From positions 124,001 to 188,000 of the forward strand of contig CAMBMS010000001.1 of the NCBI GenBank assembly GCA_945868845.1: DNA of 64,000 nt. Reading direction: 5' to 3'. The notes beneath the pieces were generated by a model. That model was not told where the DNA came from and made no database searches. It saw only the letters and a list, made by a program, of their open reading frames with translations. Source of the stretch: Asaia bogorensis. Its GTDB lineage: Bacteria; Pseudomonadota; Alphaproteobacteria; Acetobacterales; Acetobacteraceae. Position numbers and translations under genes: made by a program. Within the stretch, counting starts at the first letter, position 1. The number at the start of each line of letters is the position of its first letter. Shown piece by piece: positions 8,444 through 17,311 of the stretch.

Positions 8444-9523
8444 CTAATGGATGAGCGCCCGCCCATAGGCTTGCGGAAATTCCACCTTCACGCCCAGCGC
8501 CTTCGCCGCGCGCAATGGCCAGGCCGGATCGGCCAGCATGACGCGCGCGACGAACACCAGATCGGCGCGACGATTGGAGATAATTTCGGCAGCATGCTGC
8601 GGGTCCTGAATTAAGCCAACCGCGCCCGTGGCGATGTCCGCGTTGTGCTTAATCGCGTCCGCGAACGGCACTTGATAGCCGGGATGCAGGGATGGTGGGC
8701 GCACATCCGGTGTGATCCCACCGGAAGAACAGTCGATCAGGTCTACATCGCCGCGCGCCTTTAACTTGCGGCAGAGTGTCACGATGTCCTCGATGGTCAG
8801 CCCGCCTGCTTTATAGTCCGAGCAGGAAAGCCGGACGAACAATGGCAGCTCCGCCGGCCAGACCGCGCGCACGGCGTCGAGCGTTTCCATCAGGAAGCGC
8901 GACCTCCCCGACAGATCGCCGCCATAGGCATCGTTGCGCTGGTTGGAAATCGGCGATAGGAAGGAATGCGACAAATAGCCATGCGCCGAATGGATTTCCG
9001 CGATCTTAAACCCAGCTTCCAACGCCCGCTTTGCGGTGGTCGCGAATTGCTGCGCGATACCGGCGATCTGGCCAGTGCTGAGCGCCATCGGTTCGATGCC
9101 GTCGGGATTGAACGCAATCGGGCTGGGCGCCACCGGCCGCCAACCGCCATTTTCCCGCAAGATCGGCATCCCGCCTTCCCAGGGCGGCACGCAGGACGCC
9201 TTGCGCCCGGCATGCGCCAGCTGGATCGCCGGAACCGCGCCTCCCAGCGTGATCACATCGGCCAGGCGCTTCAGCAGCGCGGTATGCTCGTCCTTCCACA
9301 ATCCCAGGCATTGCGGCGTGATGCGGCCGATATCGTCCACCGCGGTCGCCTCCGTCATAACGATACCAGCCCCACCGAAGGAGCGCGCACCCAGATGCTG
9401 GACATGGAAATCGCTGCCGAGGCCGTTATCGGCGGAATACTGGCACATCGGCGCCACGGTGATGCGGTTGCGTGCGGTGACGGAACGGAAGCTGACAGGC
9501 TCGAAAAGCTGTGGGGTGGACAT
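8444..9523 (-). CDS. NADH:flavin oxidoreductase (Old Yellow Enzyme, YqjM-like)
   Basis: The 359-residue FMN enzyme has the TIM-barrel OYE fold. APMCQYSA carries the Cys that marks the YqjM (class II/III) subgroup, QLAHAGRK lies in the substrate region, HSAHGYL supplies the His pair that binds the activating carbonyl, and a C-terminal VFVARVMLADPAW holds phosphate-binding residues. These enzymes reduce activated C=C bonds with NAD(P)H. The chosen start is the ATG before STPQLF; an in-frame codon 60 bp upstream gives an atypical extension. Confidence 0.9.
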   Translation of the reverse strand: MSTPQLFEPVSFRSVTARNRITVAPMCQYSADNGLGSDFHVQHLGARSFGGAGIVMTEATAVDDIGRITPQCLGLWKDEHTALLKRLADVITLGGAVPAIQLAHAGRKASCVPPWEGGMPILRENGGWRPVAPSPIAFNPDGIEPMALSTGQIAGIAQQFATTAKRALEAGFKIAEIHSAHGYLSHSFLSPISNQRNDAYGGDLSGRSRFLMETLDAVRAVWPAELPLFVRLSCSDYKAGGLTIEDIVTLCRKLKARGDVDLIDCSSGGITPDVRPPSLHPGYQVPFADAIKHNADIATGAVGLIQDPQHAAEIISNRRADLVFVARVMLADPAWPLRAAKALGVKVEFPQAYGRALIH

Positions 9524-9621
9524 GAACACGACCTCTTTGACGGATGGGGGCTGGCGGATACTCCCACGCCACCGCGCTGGCAAGTTGGCCCGGTTGCACG
9601 ACGCCCCCTAGCGACCGCGCT

Positions 9622-10482
9622 ATGAATATCCTCTCCATCCAGTCCTGGGTTGCCTATGGCCATGTGGGCAACGCCTCGGCCGTGTTTCCGCTCCAGCGTT
9701 TAGGGGCGGAAGTACACGCGATTCATACCGTGCAGTTCTCCAACCACACCGGCTATGGCGACTGGACCGGCGATGTGTTCCGCGGTGAGCAGGTGCGCGC
9801 GCTGGTCGATGGCATCGCGCGACGCGGGGCTTTAGAACAGTGCGATGCAGTACTGTCCGGCTATATGGGCGATGCGGGAATCGGGTACGCCATCCTGGAC
9901 GCGGTCGCCCGCGTACGCGCGGCAAACCCGCGGTCACTTTATTGCTGCGATCCGGTGATCGGCGACGACGCGCACGGAATTTATGTCCGCCCCGGCATAG
10001 CCGAGCTAATGCGCGATGCCGCTATTCCGGCCGCTGACATCGCCACGCCGAATGCGTTTGAGCTGCGCCAACTGACCGGCTTGCCCGACACCACCCTGGC
10101 GCAGGCAAAGCAGGCTATCGCCGCGTTACAAGCGCGCATGCATCCCGCCGGCCCGCGCACCGTATTGCTGACGAGTCTGCGTACGGATGCTACGCCGGCG
10201 GATTGCCTGGACATGCTGGTAGGGGAGGGGGAAGAGTTTTATTTATTGCGCTCGCCGCTGTTATCCGTGGATCTGAATGGCGCGGGAGACGCTATCGCCG
10301 CCTTGTTCCTGTTCCACCGCGCGATGACCGGCAGTGCGCTGGTCGCGCTGGAAGCGGCCGGCAGCGCGATCTACGGCGTGCTGCGCCGTACGGCGGAAGC
10401 AGGATCGCGCGAATTGTTGAGTGTCGCCGCGCAGGACGAATTCGTGCGCCCGAGCGTCCGGTTGCGGGCGACACCATGCTAA
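9622..10482 (+). CDS. pdxY: Pyridoxal kinase
   Basis: The 286-residue PfkB/ribokinase-fold protein matches the PdxY group, which phosphorylates pyridoxal in the B6 salvage route. Evidence is the N-terminal SIQSWVAYGHVGN substrate/ATP segment, the FSNHTGYGDW loop, CDPVIGDD and the GAGDAIAALF anion-hole motif near the C-terminus. The start is the ATG just before NILSIQS; the frame is open further upstream but the extension is unlike the family. The divergent Old Yellow Enzyme gene starts 98 bp away. Confidence 0.92.
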   Translation: MNILSIQSWVAYGHVGNASAVFPLQRLGAEVHAIHTVQFSNHTGYGDWTGDVFRGEQVRALVDGIARRGALEQCDAVLSGYMGDAGIGYAILDAVARVRAANPRSLYCCDPVIGDDAHGIYVRPGIAELMRDAAIPAADIATPNAFELRQLTGLPDTTLAQAKQAIAALQARMHPAGPRTVLLTSLRTDATPADCLDMLVGEGEEFYLLRSPLLSVDLNGAGDAIAALFLFHRAMTGSALVALEAAGSAIYGVLRRTAEAGSRELLSVAAQDEFVRPSVRLRATPC

Positions 10483-10522
10483 TTGCCGCGTTTTCGCCAC
10501 AGTGCGATGCCAGATTGTGTCT

Positions 10523-12280
10523 ATGCGGTTTCTGAAAACCTATGCGCAGGTGCTGCGCCTGCTGGGGCGCGATCTGCGCATCGCGGCCATGCTGGGTGTG
10601 GCCAATGTCATGCTGGCCGGGCTGCATTTCATCGACCCGCTGCTGTTCGGCCGGGTGATTGATCTGCTCGCGCGTTCCGCCGACATGCCGCGCGCGGCAT
10701 TGTGGCAGGAAGCTATCGTCCTTCTGGGCATCTGGGCGGCGGTCGGGCTGGGGGGGGTCGCCGCCAATATCGCCGTCACCTTACAGGCGGAGCGGCTGGC
10801 GCATCGCAACCGGATTTCTGCCATGGCGCGCTATTACCCGCACGTGCTGGCCATGCCGTTGTCCTTTCACGGCGATACGCATTCGGGCCGGCTGGTCAAG
10901 ATGATGATCTCCGGCACCGATGCGCTGTTCGGGCTGTGGCTGAGCTTCTTTCGCGAACATCTGGCCACGTTCGTATCCACCCTGTTGCTACTGCCGCTGA
11001 CCCTGCTCCTGAACTGGAAGCTGGCACTGGTGCTGATCATCCTGGTGGTGCTGTTCTGTACTCTAACGGTGCTGGTGATCCAGCGCACGGAAGCGGGCCA
11101 GCGCCGCGTGGAAAGCCACAACATCAATCTAGTCGGCACCGCGCAGGATGCGCTGGCCAATGTGGTGGTGGTGCAAACCTTCACCCGCCTGAAAGCGGAA
11201 GCGCGACTGTTCGGCGATATCGCGCGCGCAGTGATCGAGCATCAATTCCCGGTGCTAAACTGGTGGGCGGTGGTGAATGTGCTAACCCGTGCGGCGAGCA
11301 CGATAGCGGTGATGGCGATCGTCATCATCGGTGCCATCCTGCACGTGAATGGCGAGGCTGGAGTGGGAGAAATTGTCGGCTTCATGGGCATCGCCACCAT
11401 GCTGATTGGGCGGCTAGAGGCTGCGGTCTCCTTCGCTTCGCGCGCGGTATTCCTGCGCCCGCAACTGGAGGATTTTTTCGCCGTGCTGGAAGCCGAGAGC
11501 ACGGTACGCGACAGGCAAGGGGCGACCGAACTGGCGGCGCCACGCGGGGAAGTGCGGTTCGAGAATGTGAGTTTTACCTATCCCGGCGGTGCTCCCGTGT
11601 TGAACGGGGTCGATTTCCTTGCTCGCCCCGGCAGCACGGTCGCCCTTGTCGGCCAGACCGGCGCCGGCAAGACCACCGCCATGGCGCTGTTGCAACGGCT
11701 GTGGGATCGGTCATCGGGAAGCATCCGCATCGATGGGCAGGATCTGCGCGACGTGACATTGGACAGTTTGCGCCGACATGTTGGCGCGGTCTTCCAGGAC
11801 AGCATGCTGTTCAACCGCTCCATCCGCGATAATTTGCGCATGGGTCGGCCGGACGCCACCGACGCAGATTTGGAACAAGCCTGCCGATTGGCGGAGGCCC
11901 ATGACTTCATCGCCCGCCAGCCACAGGGTTACGACACGATGATAGGCGAACGCGGAGCCTCGCTGTCCGGCGGACAGCGCCAGCGCCTGGCCATCGCGCG
12001 CGCCGCGCTAAAAAACCCGCCGATCCTGATTTTGGACGAGGCCACCAGCGCCCTTGACGCGGCCACGGAGGCGCATGTCGCGCGCGCGCTGGCCACGCTG
12101 ATGCGGGGCCGCACCACCTTCATCATCGCCCATCGCCTATCCACCGTGCGTAATGCCGACGATATCCTGGTGTTCGAAGGCGGGCGGATCGTGGAGCAGG
12201 GCAATTTCGACGCCTTGCTCGCCCGCAACGGTCAGTTCGCGAAACTCGTACATACGCAGCTTGGATTTGCCCCGCTTTAG
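10523..12280 (+). CDS. ndvA: Cyclic-glucan-type ABC exporter (NdvA/ChvA family)
   Basis: The 585-residue protein is a half-transporter with a six-helix membrane domain (about residues 1-310) fused to an ABC ATPase: Walker A GQTGAGKTT, signature LSGGQRQR, Walker B ILILDEATS and switch IAHRLST. The membrane part resembles NdvA/ChvA, as in ETLFGLWLEF-like DALFGLWLSFF, HLATFV, PVLNWWAVVN and TMLIGRLEA. In rhizobia that exporter secretes cyclic beta-1,2-glucan. No glucan synthase (ndvB/chvB) is nearby, so the exported molecule is uncertain. The ATG before RFLKTY is chosen over an upstream frame overlapping pdxY. Confidence 0.85.
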   Translation: MRFLKTYAQVLRLLGRDLRIAAMLGVANVMLAGLHFIDPLLFGRVIDLLARSADMPRAALWQEAIVLLGIWAAVGLGGVAANIAVTLQAERLAHRNRISAMARYYPHVLAMPLSFHGDTHSGRLVKMMISGTDALFGLWLSFFREHLATFVSTLLLLPLTLLLNWKLALVLIILVVLFCTLTVLVIQRTEAGQRRVESHNINLVGTAQDALANVVVVQTFTRLKAEARLFGDIARAVIEHQFPVLNWWAVVNVLTRAASTIAVMAIVIIGAILHVNGEAGVGEIVGFMGIATMLIGRLEAAVSFASRAVFLRPQLEDFFAVLEAESTVRDRQGATELAAPRGEVRFENVSFTYPGGAPVLNGVDFLARPGSTVALVGQTGAGKTTAMALLQRLWDRSSGSIRIDGQDLRDVTLDSLRRHVGAVFQDSMLFNRSIRDNLRMGRPDATDADLEQACRLAEAHDFIARQPQGYDTMIGERGASLSGGQRQRLAIARAALKNPPILILDEATSALDAATEAHVARALATLMRGRTTFIIAHRLSTVRNADDILVFEGGRIVEQGNFDALLARNGQFAKLVHTQLGFAPL

Positions 12281-12326
12281 TAGAGGGGCATTGCTTCAAC
12301 TGGCGGCCAACGTGCTTCATGCCATT

Positions 12327-12413
12327 GGAAAGCGTAAATTCAAGGCAACGGCGAACTCCAATCACACCCCGCCAGTCTTGCCTAACCTGCTGGAGCGGAA
12401 CTTCAGCGCGCAG
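12327..12413 (+). pseudogene. IS3-family OrfB fragment
   Basis: About 29 codons read GKRKFKATANSNHTPPVLPN then LLERNFSAQ, which matches the segment just before the DDE core of IS3-group OrfB transposases (pattern RRFKATT-SNH-LPVAPNLL-R-F). Nothing of the catalytic domain follows. It lies between the ndvA-like gene and an SDR gene and is a relic only. Confidence 0.75.
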
Positions 12414-12476
12414 CAGACGGAGCATGAGGTGGACAGTCTGAAAGCCTATGTCTCGGCCGCCTGGTTCGCTATTGCA

Positions 12477-13232
12477 CTACATAGCAATCGAAAAGCCACC
12501 GTCGACTGGAATCGCCGTGCCAGTGACGAAGTCCGAAGCCGCGGAAGCAAGAAACACCGCCACCCCGGTCATGTCCGAAGGCGTGCCCCAGCGCTTGGCC
12601 GGCGTGCGCTTTTCCACGCTCTCATGCAGGCCATCGACCTGCTGGCGCGCGCGCTGCGTCAGTTCGGTATCGATCCAGCCCGGCAGCACGCAATTCACCT
12701 GGATATTATCCTTGGCCCACGCCGTCGCCAGAGAGCGCGACAACTGCATGATCCCACCCTTAGACGCGCAATAGGCCGCCGCGTAAGGCGCGCCGAACAA
12801 GGACATCATCGAACCGATATTGATAATCTTGCCGCCACCCGCCTGCTGCATCGCCGGATAGGCTGCCTGGCAGCAATAGAGCGCGGAGGAAAGATTGGTA
12901 TCCAGCACAGTGTGCCATTCCTCCTCCGCCAGCAATTCCGGCATTTTTCGGATAGAGGTACCGGCATTGTTGATCAGGATATCCAGCCGCCCCTGCCTCG
13001 CCAGGGTATCAGCGATCAGATTTTTGCAATCGGCGGATTTGGTGACATTACCGGAGAGAAACACACCGTTGCCACCCAGCGCCGCTAACGCGACCTTTGC
13101 CTTCTCCTGGTTGCGTCCCGCCAGCACCACCATCGCTCCCGCGTCCGCCAATCCCTTCGCCATGCCCAGGCCGATACCGCCATTACCCCCCGTCACCAGG
13201 GCGACACGGCCGCTCAGATCAAATAATTTCAT
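12477..13232 (-). CDS. SDR oxidoreductase, gluconate/2-deoxygluconate dehydrogenase-like
   Basis: The 251-residue classical SDR has the NAD(P) loop TGGNGGIGLG, NNAG, the catalytic Ser (NIGSMMS), YCASK (Tyr/Lys) and a PVDGG C-terminus. Overall pattern resembles KduD / 2-deoxy-D-gluconate 3-dehydrogenase and gluconate 5-dehydrogenase proteins. AGGAG lies 6 nt before the ATG. A sugar-acid substrate is plausible but not proven; the same fold covers many alcohols. Confidence 0.85.
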   Translation of the reverse strand: MKLFDLSGRVALVTGGNGGIGLGMAKGLADAGAMVVLAGRNQEKAKVALAALGGNGVFLSGNVTKSADCKNLIADTLARQGRLDILINNAGTSIRKMPELLAEEEWHTVLDTNLSSALYCCQAAYPAMQQAGGGKIINIGSMMSLFGAPYAAAYCASKGGIMQLSRSLATAWAKDNIQVNCVLPGWIDTELTQRARQQVDGLHESVEKRTPAKRWGTPSDMTGVAVFLASAASDFVTGTAIPVDGGFSIAM

Positions 13233-13250
13233 GTTTTACTCCTGAAGAAA

Positions 13251-13907
13251 TTAACGGTCATCGACCGGCAAATGGGCCTGCACCGAGGGCCTCATATTAA
13301 ACGCTTCATGCCATGCCGTCAGTTTCGGATTTCCGTCGCGCCAGTTCAATTCGGCAAAGCGGAAATCGAGATAGGCCAGCGCAATGCCAATGCCGATATG
13401 GCCGATAGAAAACGCGCTGGCAGAAAGTGCCACCGCTTCCGCCTCCAGCGCAGGAATGCAGGCCATCAGCTTGCCGCGCCAAAGCTCCATATGCGGCTGG
13501 CTTTGCTTATCGGCCGGCCGAGAGCGCTCGCTCAGCAAAGCCAGGCTGATATCCAACATGCCATCGCCCAAGGCCAGCCAGCGCAACGCGGTGATCCGCT
13601 CCGCCCCCGCCGGAAACAGTTTCGGCCCGTGATGCAGCGTGTCTAGATATTCGCACAGCACCGGCGAATCATAGATGATCGTGCCATCCGCCAGAACGAG
13701 GGTGGGAATTTTCCCCAGCGGATTTTCTCGCATCAGCTCCAGATGCGGCGTGGTGCCACCTACCACGGTGCGCACGCAATGCAGCCGATCCTGCAAGCCC
13801 ATCTCGTGCGCCGCGATCATCACCTTGCGCACATATGGCGAGCGCGGCGACCAGTGCAGCAGCATCTTACCGGCTGGCAGTCCAGAGGGGGGGCGAGTTA
13901 CGGCCAT
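13251..13907 (-). CDS. Glutathione S-transferase family protein
   Basis: The 218-residue product has a thioredoxin-like N-domain with the SPRSPYVRKV active-site segment (catalytic Ser as in the zeta/theta-like groups), the NPLGKIPTL cis-Pro loop and DSPVLCEYLD gamma-Glu/Ser binding motif, followed by an all-helical C-domain. The start ATG has a strong AAGGAGGAG upstream; the frame is open 114 bp further but without such a site. It ends 18 bp after the SDR start, so both may share a leftward transcript. It is divergent from a CoA-transferase operon and may isomerise or conjugate a pathway intermediate. Confidence 0.88.
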   Translation of the reverse strand: MAVTRPPSGLPAGKMLLHWSPRSPYVRKVMIAAHEMGLQDRLHCVRTVVGGTTPHLELMRENPLGKIPTLVLADGTIIYDSPVLCEYLDTLHHGPKLFPAGAERITALRWLALGDGMLDISLALLSERSRPADKQSQPHMELWRGKLMACIPALEAEAVALSASAFSIGHIGIGIALAYLDFRFAELNWRDGNPKLTAWHEAFNMRPSVQAHLPVDDR

Positions 13908-14062
13908 GTCTCGTCTCCTCCTTCTTTTCGCCCTTGCCTTGTGCCAGCAAAGCCCGCCCACGGCCAGGGCCGCCGCCGCGACCCCAACCTGACTTGACCC
14001 TCCCCGGAGGGGGACGCACATTCGCCCCGCCGTACACGCCAGAAGGGCGACAGAGGAGGAAC

Positions 14063-14740
14063 ATGGCCATCGACAAACGCGTTGCCTCCGCCGCCGACGC
14101 CATGACTGGCGTGCGAAGCGGCGCCACCGTCTTCGTCTCAGGCTTCGGCGGCGCAGGCTTTCCCAACGTGCTACTGCGCGCCCTGCTGGAATGCGGCCTG
14201 AAGGATCTCACCCTGGTCGCCAATTCGGCGACGCATCGCTATTCCATCACACATGAACTGATCGCCGCCGGCATGGTTCGGCACGTCATCTGCTCCGCCG
14301 CGCGCGGCCACGACAAGGCGGACCTTTCCGCCTTCGAAAAACTCTACAAAGAGGGAAAAATCGGCCTCACGTTACTGCCGCAGGGCACCTTCGCAGAGGC
14401 CATCCGCGCCGGCGGAGCCGGCATCGGCGGCTTCTTCACCCCCGTCGGCTACGGCACCGACCTAGCTAAGGGCAAGGAAACCCGCATCATGAAGGGCCGC
14501 GAATATGTGCTGGAGGAAGCCATTACCGGCGACCTCGCGCTAGTGCGCGCCGATATCGCGGACCGCTATGGCAATCTCCACTTCCGCCACGCGCAGGCGA
14601 ATTTCGGCCAGGCGATGGCCACCGCCGCGGCACTCACCATCGCCGAAGTGCGCGAGGCTACGGAAACCCCGATGGCGCAAACCAAGATCATGCTGCCGGG
14701 CACCTATGTGGATCGCGTGGTCGCGGTAGGAACGCCATGA
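14063..14740 (+). CDS. 3-oxoacid (3-oxoadipate-type) CoA-transferase, subunit A
   Basis: The 225-residue protein is the alpha chain of a family I CoA-transferase. It has the N-terminal SGATVFVSGFGGAGFPN glycine-rich segment, LLPQGTFAE, FFTPVGYGTDLAKGKE and DRYGNLHFR, all matching PcaI/ScoA. The enzyme moves CoA from a donor such as succinyl-CoA to a 3-oxo acid. GAGGAGGA precedes the ATG at 14063; an upstream frame opens earlier but runs through the divergent promoter region. It overlaps the beta-subunit gene by 4 bp. Confidence 0.9.
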   Translation: MAIDKRVASAADAMTGVRSGATVFVSGFGGAGFPNVLLRALLECGLKDLTLVANSATHRYSITHELIAAGMVRHVICSAARGHDKADLSAFEKLYKEGKIGLTLLPQGTFAEAIRAGGAGIGGFFTPVGYGTDLAKGKETRIMKGREYVLEEAITGDLALVRADIADRYGNLHFRHAQANFGQAMATAAALTIAEVREATETPMAQTKIMLPGTYVDRVVAVGTP

Positions 14741-15426
14741 AACCCCTCAACAGATTCCAGATCGCCTGGCGCGCCGCGCAGGACATCCAGGACGGCATGC
14801 TGGTCAATCTCGGTATGGGCATCCCCGTGCTCGCCGCCGACTATGTGCCCGATGGCCGCGACGTATTCGTGCAGGCGGAAAACGGCATCATTGGCTGTGG
14901 CCCGGTGGCGTCGGCCAATGCCGCGGACCCCGATCTCGTGGACGCTTCTAGCCGCCGCGTCACCCTGCGCCCCGGCGGTTCCATTGTGGATTCGGCATCC
15001 TCCTTCGCAATGATCCGCGGGGGGCATATCGACATCACCCTGCTAGGCTGCTTCGAGGTCGCGGAGAACGGCGACATGGCGAACTGGGATAGCCGCGTGC
15101 CAGACAAGGGTCCGCTCGTCGGCGGCGCCATGGACCTCGCCGCTTGCGCCAAGGCCGTCTGGGTGCTGATGGAACACAACACCCGCCAGGGCGAGCCGCG
15201 CCTGCTGCAATGCTGCACCCTGCCGCTCACCGCCGTGCGTTGCGTCACGCGCATCTTCACCGATATCGCCGTGGTGGACGTAGCGCCGCAAGGCTTCCTG
15301 GTGCGCGAAATCCTCGATGGCATGGGCCGCGACGAATTGCAGGCGCGCACCGGCGCCACCATGCATTTTTCCGCTGATTGCGGCGTGTTGCACGCGCCGG
15401 CCTTGGCCCCTGGCCTGGAAGAATAG
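14737..15426 (+). CDS. 3-oxoacid (3-oxoadipate-type) CoA-transferase, subunit B
   Basis: The 229-residue beta chain contains LVNLGMGIPVL and the AENGIIG motif whose Glu forms the covalent CoA thioester intermediate, plus the IRGGHIDITLLG and ENGDMANW segments typical of PcaJ/ScoB. Its start overlaps the alpha-chain stop (ATGA), as expected for a 1:1 heteromer. An alpha/beta hydrolase resembling 3-oxoadipate enol-lactonase follows after 5 bp, which favours a beta-ketoadipate-like or related ring-cleavage pathway. Confidence 0.9.
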   Translation: MKPLNRFQIAWRAAQDIQDGMLVNLGMGIPVLAADYVPDGRDVFVQAENGIIGCGPVASANAADPDLVDASSRRVTLRPGGSIVDSASSFAMIRGGHIDITLLGCFEVAENGDMANWDSRVPDKGPLVGGAMDLAACAKAVWVLMEHNTRQGEPRLLQCCTLPLTAVRCVTRIFTDIAVVDVAPQGFLVREILDGMGRDELQARTGATMHFSADCGVLHAPALAPGLEE

Positions 15427-15431
15427 CCGCC

Positions 15432-16223
15432 ATGGACTGGATCGACGTCAACGGCACCGGCCTGCGCTATGAACTTTCCGGCGACGGGCCGAAAACCCTG
15501 GTGCTGGTGCACGAAATGGGCGGCAGCCTGGAAAGTTGGGACCAGGTGATGCCCATCCTGCAACCGGGCAGGCGCATCCTGCGCTATGACTGGCGCGGTT
15601 CTGGCATGAGCGAGAAGGCCCGCTCGAGGCTCGATTTCGACCTGATGGCGGAAGATCTCGCCGCGCTGCTGGACGCGAAATCCATCACGCAACGCTTCGC
15701 CATCGTCGGCTGCGCGGTGGGCGCCGGAATTTCGCTCCGCTTCACCTGCCGTTTCCCCACGCGCGTCGGCGCCGTGGTGGCGATGGCAGCCGCCACCGGC
15801 ATCACCGAGGACAAGCGCGAAGCGATGCTGAACCGTATCATGCGTATGGAACGCGAAGGCCCGCGCGCCCTGAACGAGGAAGCCTTCGCGGCCTCCTATC
15901 CCCCAGAGGTGCAGCACAATATGGAAGAGTTCCGCAAATTTCGTGCCCGCTGGCTCGGCAACGACCCTAACAGCTACGCCATGATCAATCGCATGCTGCT
16001 GGATACCCGCATCGAGGACAGATTCGGCGAGATCGATTGTCCGACCCTGGTACTAGCCGGCAAACACGACAAAGCCCGCTCGCCCGAGGTGGTGGCAGCA
16101 GTGGCAAAGCTGATTCCCCGCGCGGACTACCGGGAAGTGGATAGCGGGCATTTCATGGCGGTGCAGACCCCGATATTGATCGCGGAGACAATCAACCGGT
16201 TTCTGGCTTCGTCCGGCTACTGA
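15432..16223 (+). CDS. Alpha/beta hydrolase (enol-lactonase-like) lacking the usual Ser
   Basis: The 263-residue protein has the alpha/beta-hydrolase fold of 3-oxoadipate enol-lactonase (PcaD) proteins: oxyanion segment VHEMGGS, RYDWRGSGMS, acid LAGKHD (D213) and DSGHFM (H240). The nucleophile elbow reads G93-C-A-V-G97, so the G-x-Nu-x-G position is Ala95 instead of Ser, with Cys94 next to it. Either Cys94 or another group acts, or the enzyme does not form an acyl intermediate. It follows the CoA-transferase pair by 5 bp and is followed by an SDR after 25 bp, so it is part of that operon. Confidence 0.82.
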   Translation: MDWIDVNGTGLRYELSGDGPKTLVLVHEMGGSLESWDQVMPILQPGRRILRYDWRGSGMSEKARSRLDFDLMAEDLAALLDAKSITQRFAIVGCAVGAGISLRFTCRFPTRVGAVVAMAAATGITEDKREAMLNRIMRMEREGPRALNEEAFAASYPPEVQHNMEEFRKFRARWLGNDPNSYAMINRMLLDTRIEDRFGEIDCPTLVLAGKHDKARSPEVVAAVAKLIPRADYREVDSGHFMAVQTPILIAETINRFLASSGY

Positions 16224-16248
16224 AATTTAATCACTCGGGAGAAACTTG

Positions 16249-17160
16249 ATGGGCTTATTGGATGGCAAGGTCGCGATCGTCACCGGCTCCGGCCGAGGTA
16301 TCGGACGCGCGATGGCACTGGAAATGGCGAAGGCCGGCGCCAAGGTCGTGGTCAATGACGTGGGCGCAGCGGTGTCAGGTGAAGGTCATGACGATGGGCC
16401 AGCGATGCAAGTAGTGAAGGAAATTGATTCACTCTATGGCCAGGGCACGGCGGTCGCAAATACTGATAGCGTAGCGGAATGGGATGCCGCACAGCGCATC
16501 GTGCAGACCGCGATCAGCAAGTTCGGCCGCGTCGATATCGTGGTCAACAATGCCGGTATTTTGCGCGACCGCATGTTTCATTACATGACGCCGGAGGAAT
16601 GGGACGCGGTGATCAAGGTGCACCTCTACGGTGCCTTCTATGTTTCCCGCGCTGCCATCCCGCATTTCCGCAAGCAGCTTTCCGGCGCGTATGTGCACAT
16701 GACTTCCACCTCCGGCCTGATTGGCAGCGTGGGGCAAACCAATTATGCGGCGGCGAAGCTCGGCATCGCCGGTCTGTCGCGCTCCATCGCCATGGACATG
16801 CAGCGCTACAATGTGCGCTCCAACTGCATCGGCCCCCATGCTTTCAGCCGGATGATCGAGAGCATCCCGGGCACACCGCCGGAAGTGCTTGAGGAGCGTG
16901 CCCGCAAGACACGGCCAGACCAGGTGGCAATCCTGGCTACCTTCCTTGTCTCCGACGCCGCGAAGGACTTTTCCGGCCAGATTCTTGGCGCGCGCGGTAA
17001 TGAGGTTTACCTCTATAACCAACCCCGCCCGATCCGGGTGCTGCATCGTTCCGAAGGTTGGACCCCGGACGCAATGGCGGAAGCCCTGCCTGGCGCGTTC
17101 AAAACCAGCCTGACACCGCTGGAACGCACCCGCGATGTCTATGCATGGGAAGCGGTTTAA
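16249..17160 (+). CDS. SDR oxidoreductase, MFE-type hydroxyacyl-CoA dehydrogenase-like
   Basis: The 303-residue SDR has TGSGRGIGRA, a characteristic NDVGAAVSGEG insert, NNAGILRDRMF, Ser in TSTSG, and YAAAK. The insert and the long C-terminal tail match the SDR domain of peroxisomal multifunctional enzyme-2 and bacterial relatives that oxidise (3R)-hydroxyacyl-CoA. ATG at 16249 is chosen; a TTG precedes it directly. Being last in the CoA-transferase operon, it likely acts on a CoA-linked hydroxy intermediate. Confidence 0.85.
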   Translation: MGLLDGKVAIVTGSGRGIGRAMALEMAKAGAKVVVNDVGAAVSGEGHDDGPAMQVVKEIDSLYGQGTAVANTDSVAEWDAAQRIVQTAISKFGRVDIVVNNAGILRDRMFHYMTPEEWDAVIKVHLYGAFYVSRAAIPHFRKQLSGAYVHMTSTSGLIGSVGQTNYAAAKLGIAGLSRSIAMDMQRYNVRSNCIGPHAFSRMIESIPGTPPEVLEERARKTRPDQVAILATFLVSDAAKDFSGQILGARGNEVYLYNQPRPIRVLHRSEGWTPDAMAEALPGAFKTSLTPLERTRDVYAWEAV

Positions 17161-17174
17161 TTTTGCCGCCATCT

Positions 17175-17215
17175 AAAATCCAGCCTGGCACGTAAAACCG
17201 TGCTGGGATTTTTTC
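17175..17215 (+). terminator. Rho-independent terminator after the CoA-transferase operon
   Basis: AAATCC...GCACG, loop TAAAAC, CGTGC...GGATTT followed by TTTTC forms a stem (with an internal loop) 15 bp after the SDR stop on the plus strand. The U-tract is on the plus strand, so it ends the rightward operon. Confidence 0.72.
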
Positions 17216-17220
17216 TTACC

Positions 17221-17310
17221 CCGTCATTGCGAGTGCAGCGAAACAATCTCCCTTAAGCAGCACACGAATCTGGAAATTGCTTCATCACTCTGCTCCTCGC
17301 AATGACGGGG
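17221..17310. repeat. Long inverted repeat, copy 2
   Basis: The outer arms CCGTCATTGCGAG and CTCGCAATGACGGG enclose further complementary sequence (CAGCGAAACAAT / AATTGCTTCATC, imperfect). The outer arms are nearly the same as those of the repeat at 4564-4651, while the centre differs. It sits between convergent genes, like the first copy, so it could form a hairpin in either transcript. Confidence 0.8.
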
Positions 17311-17311
17311 G

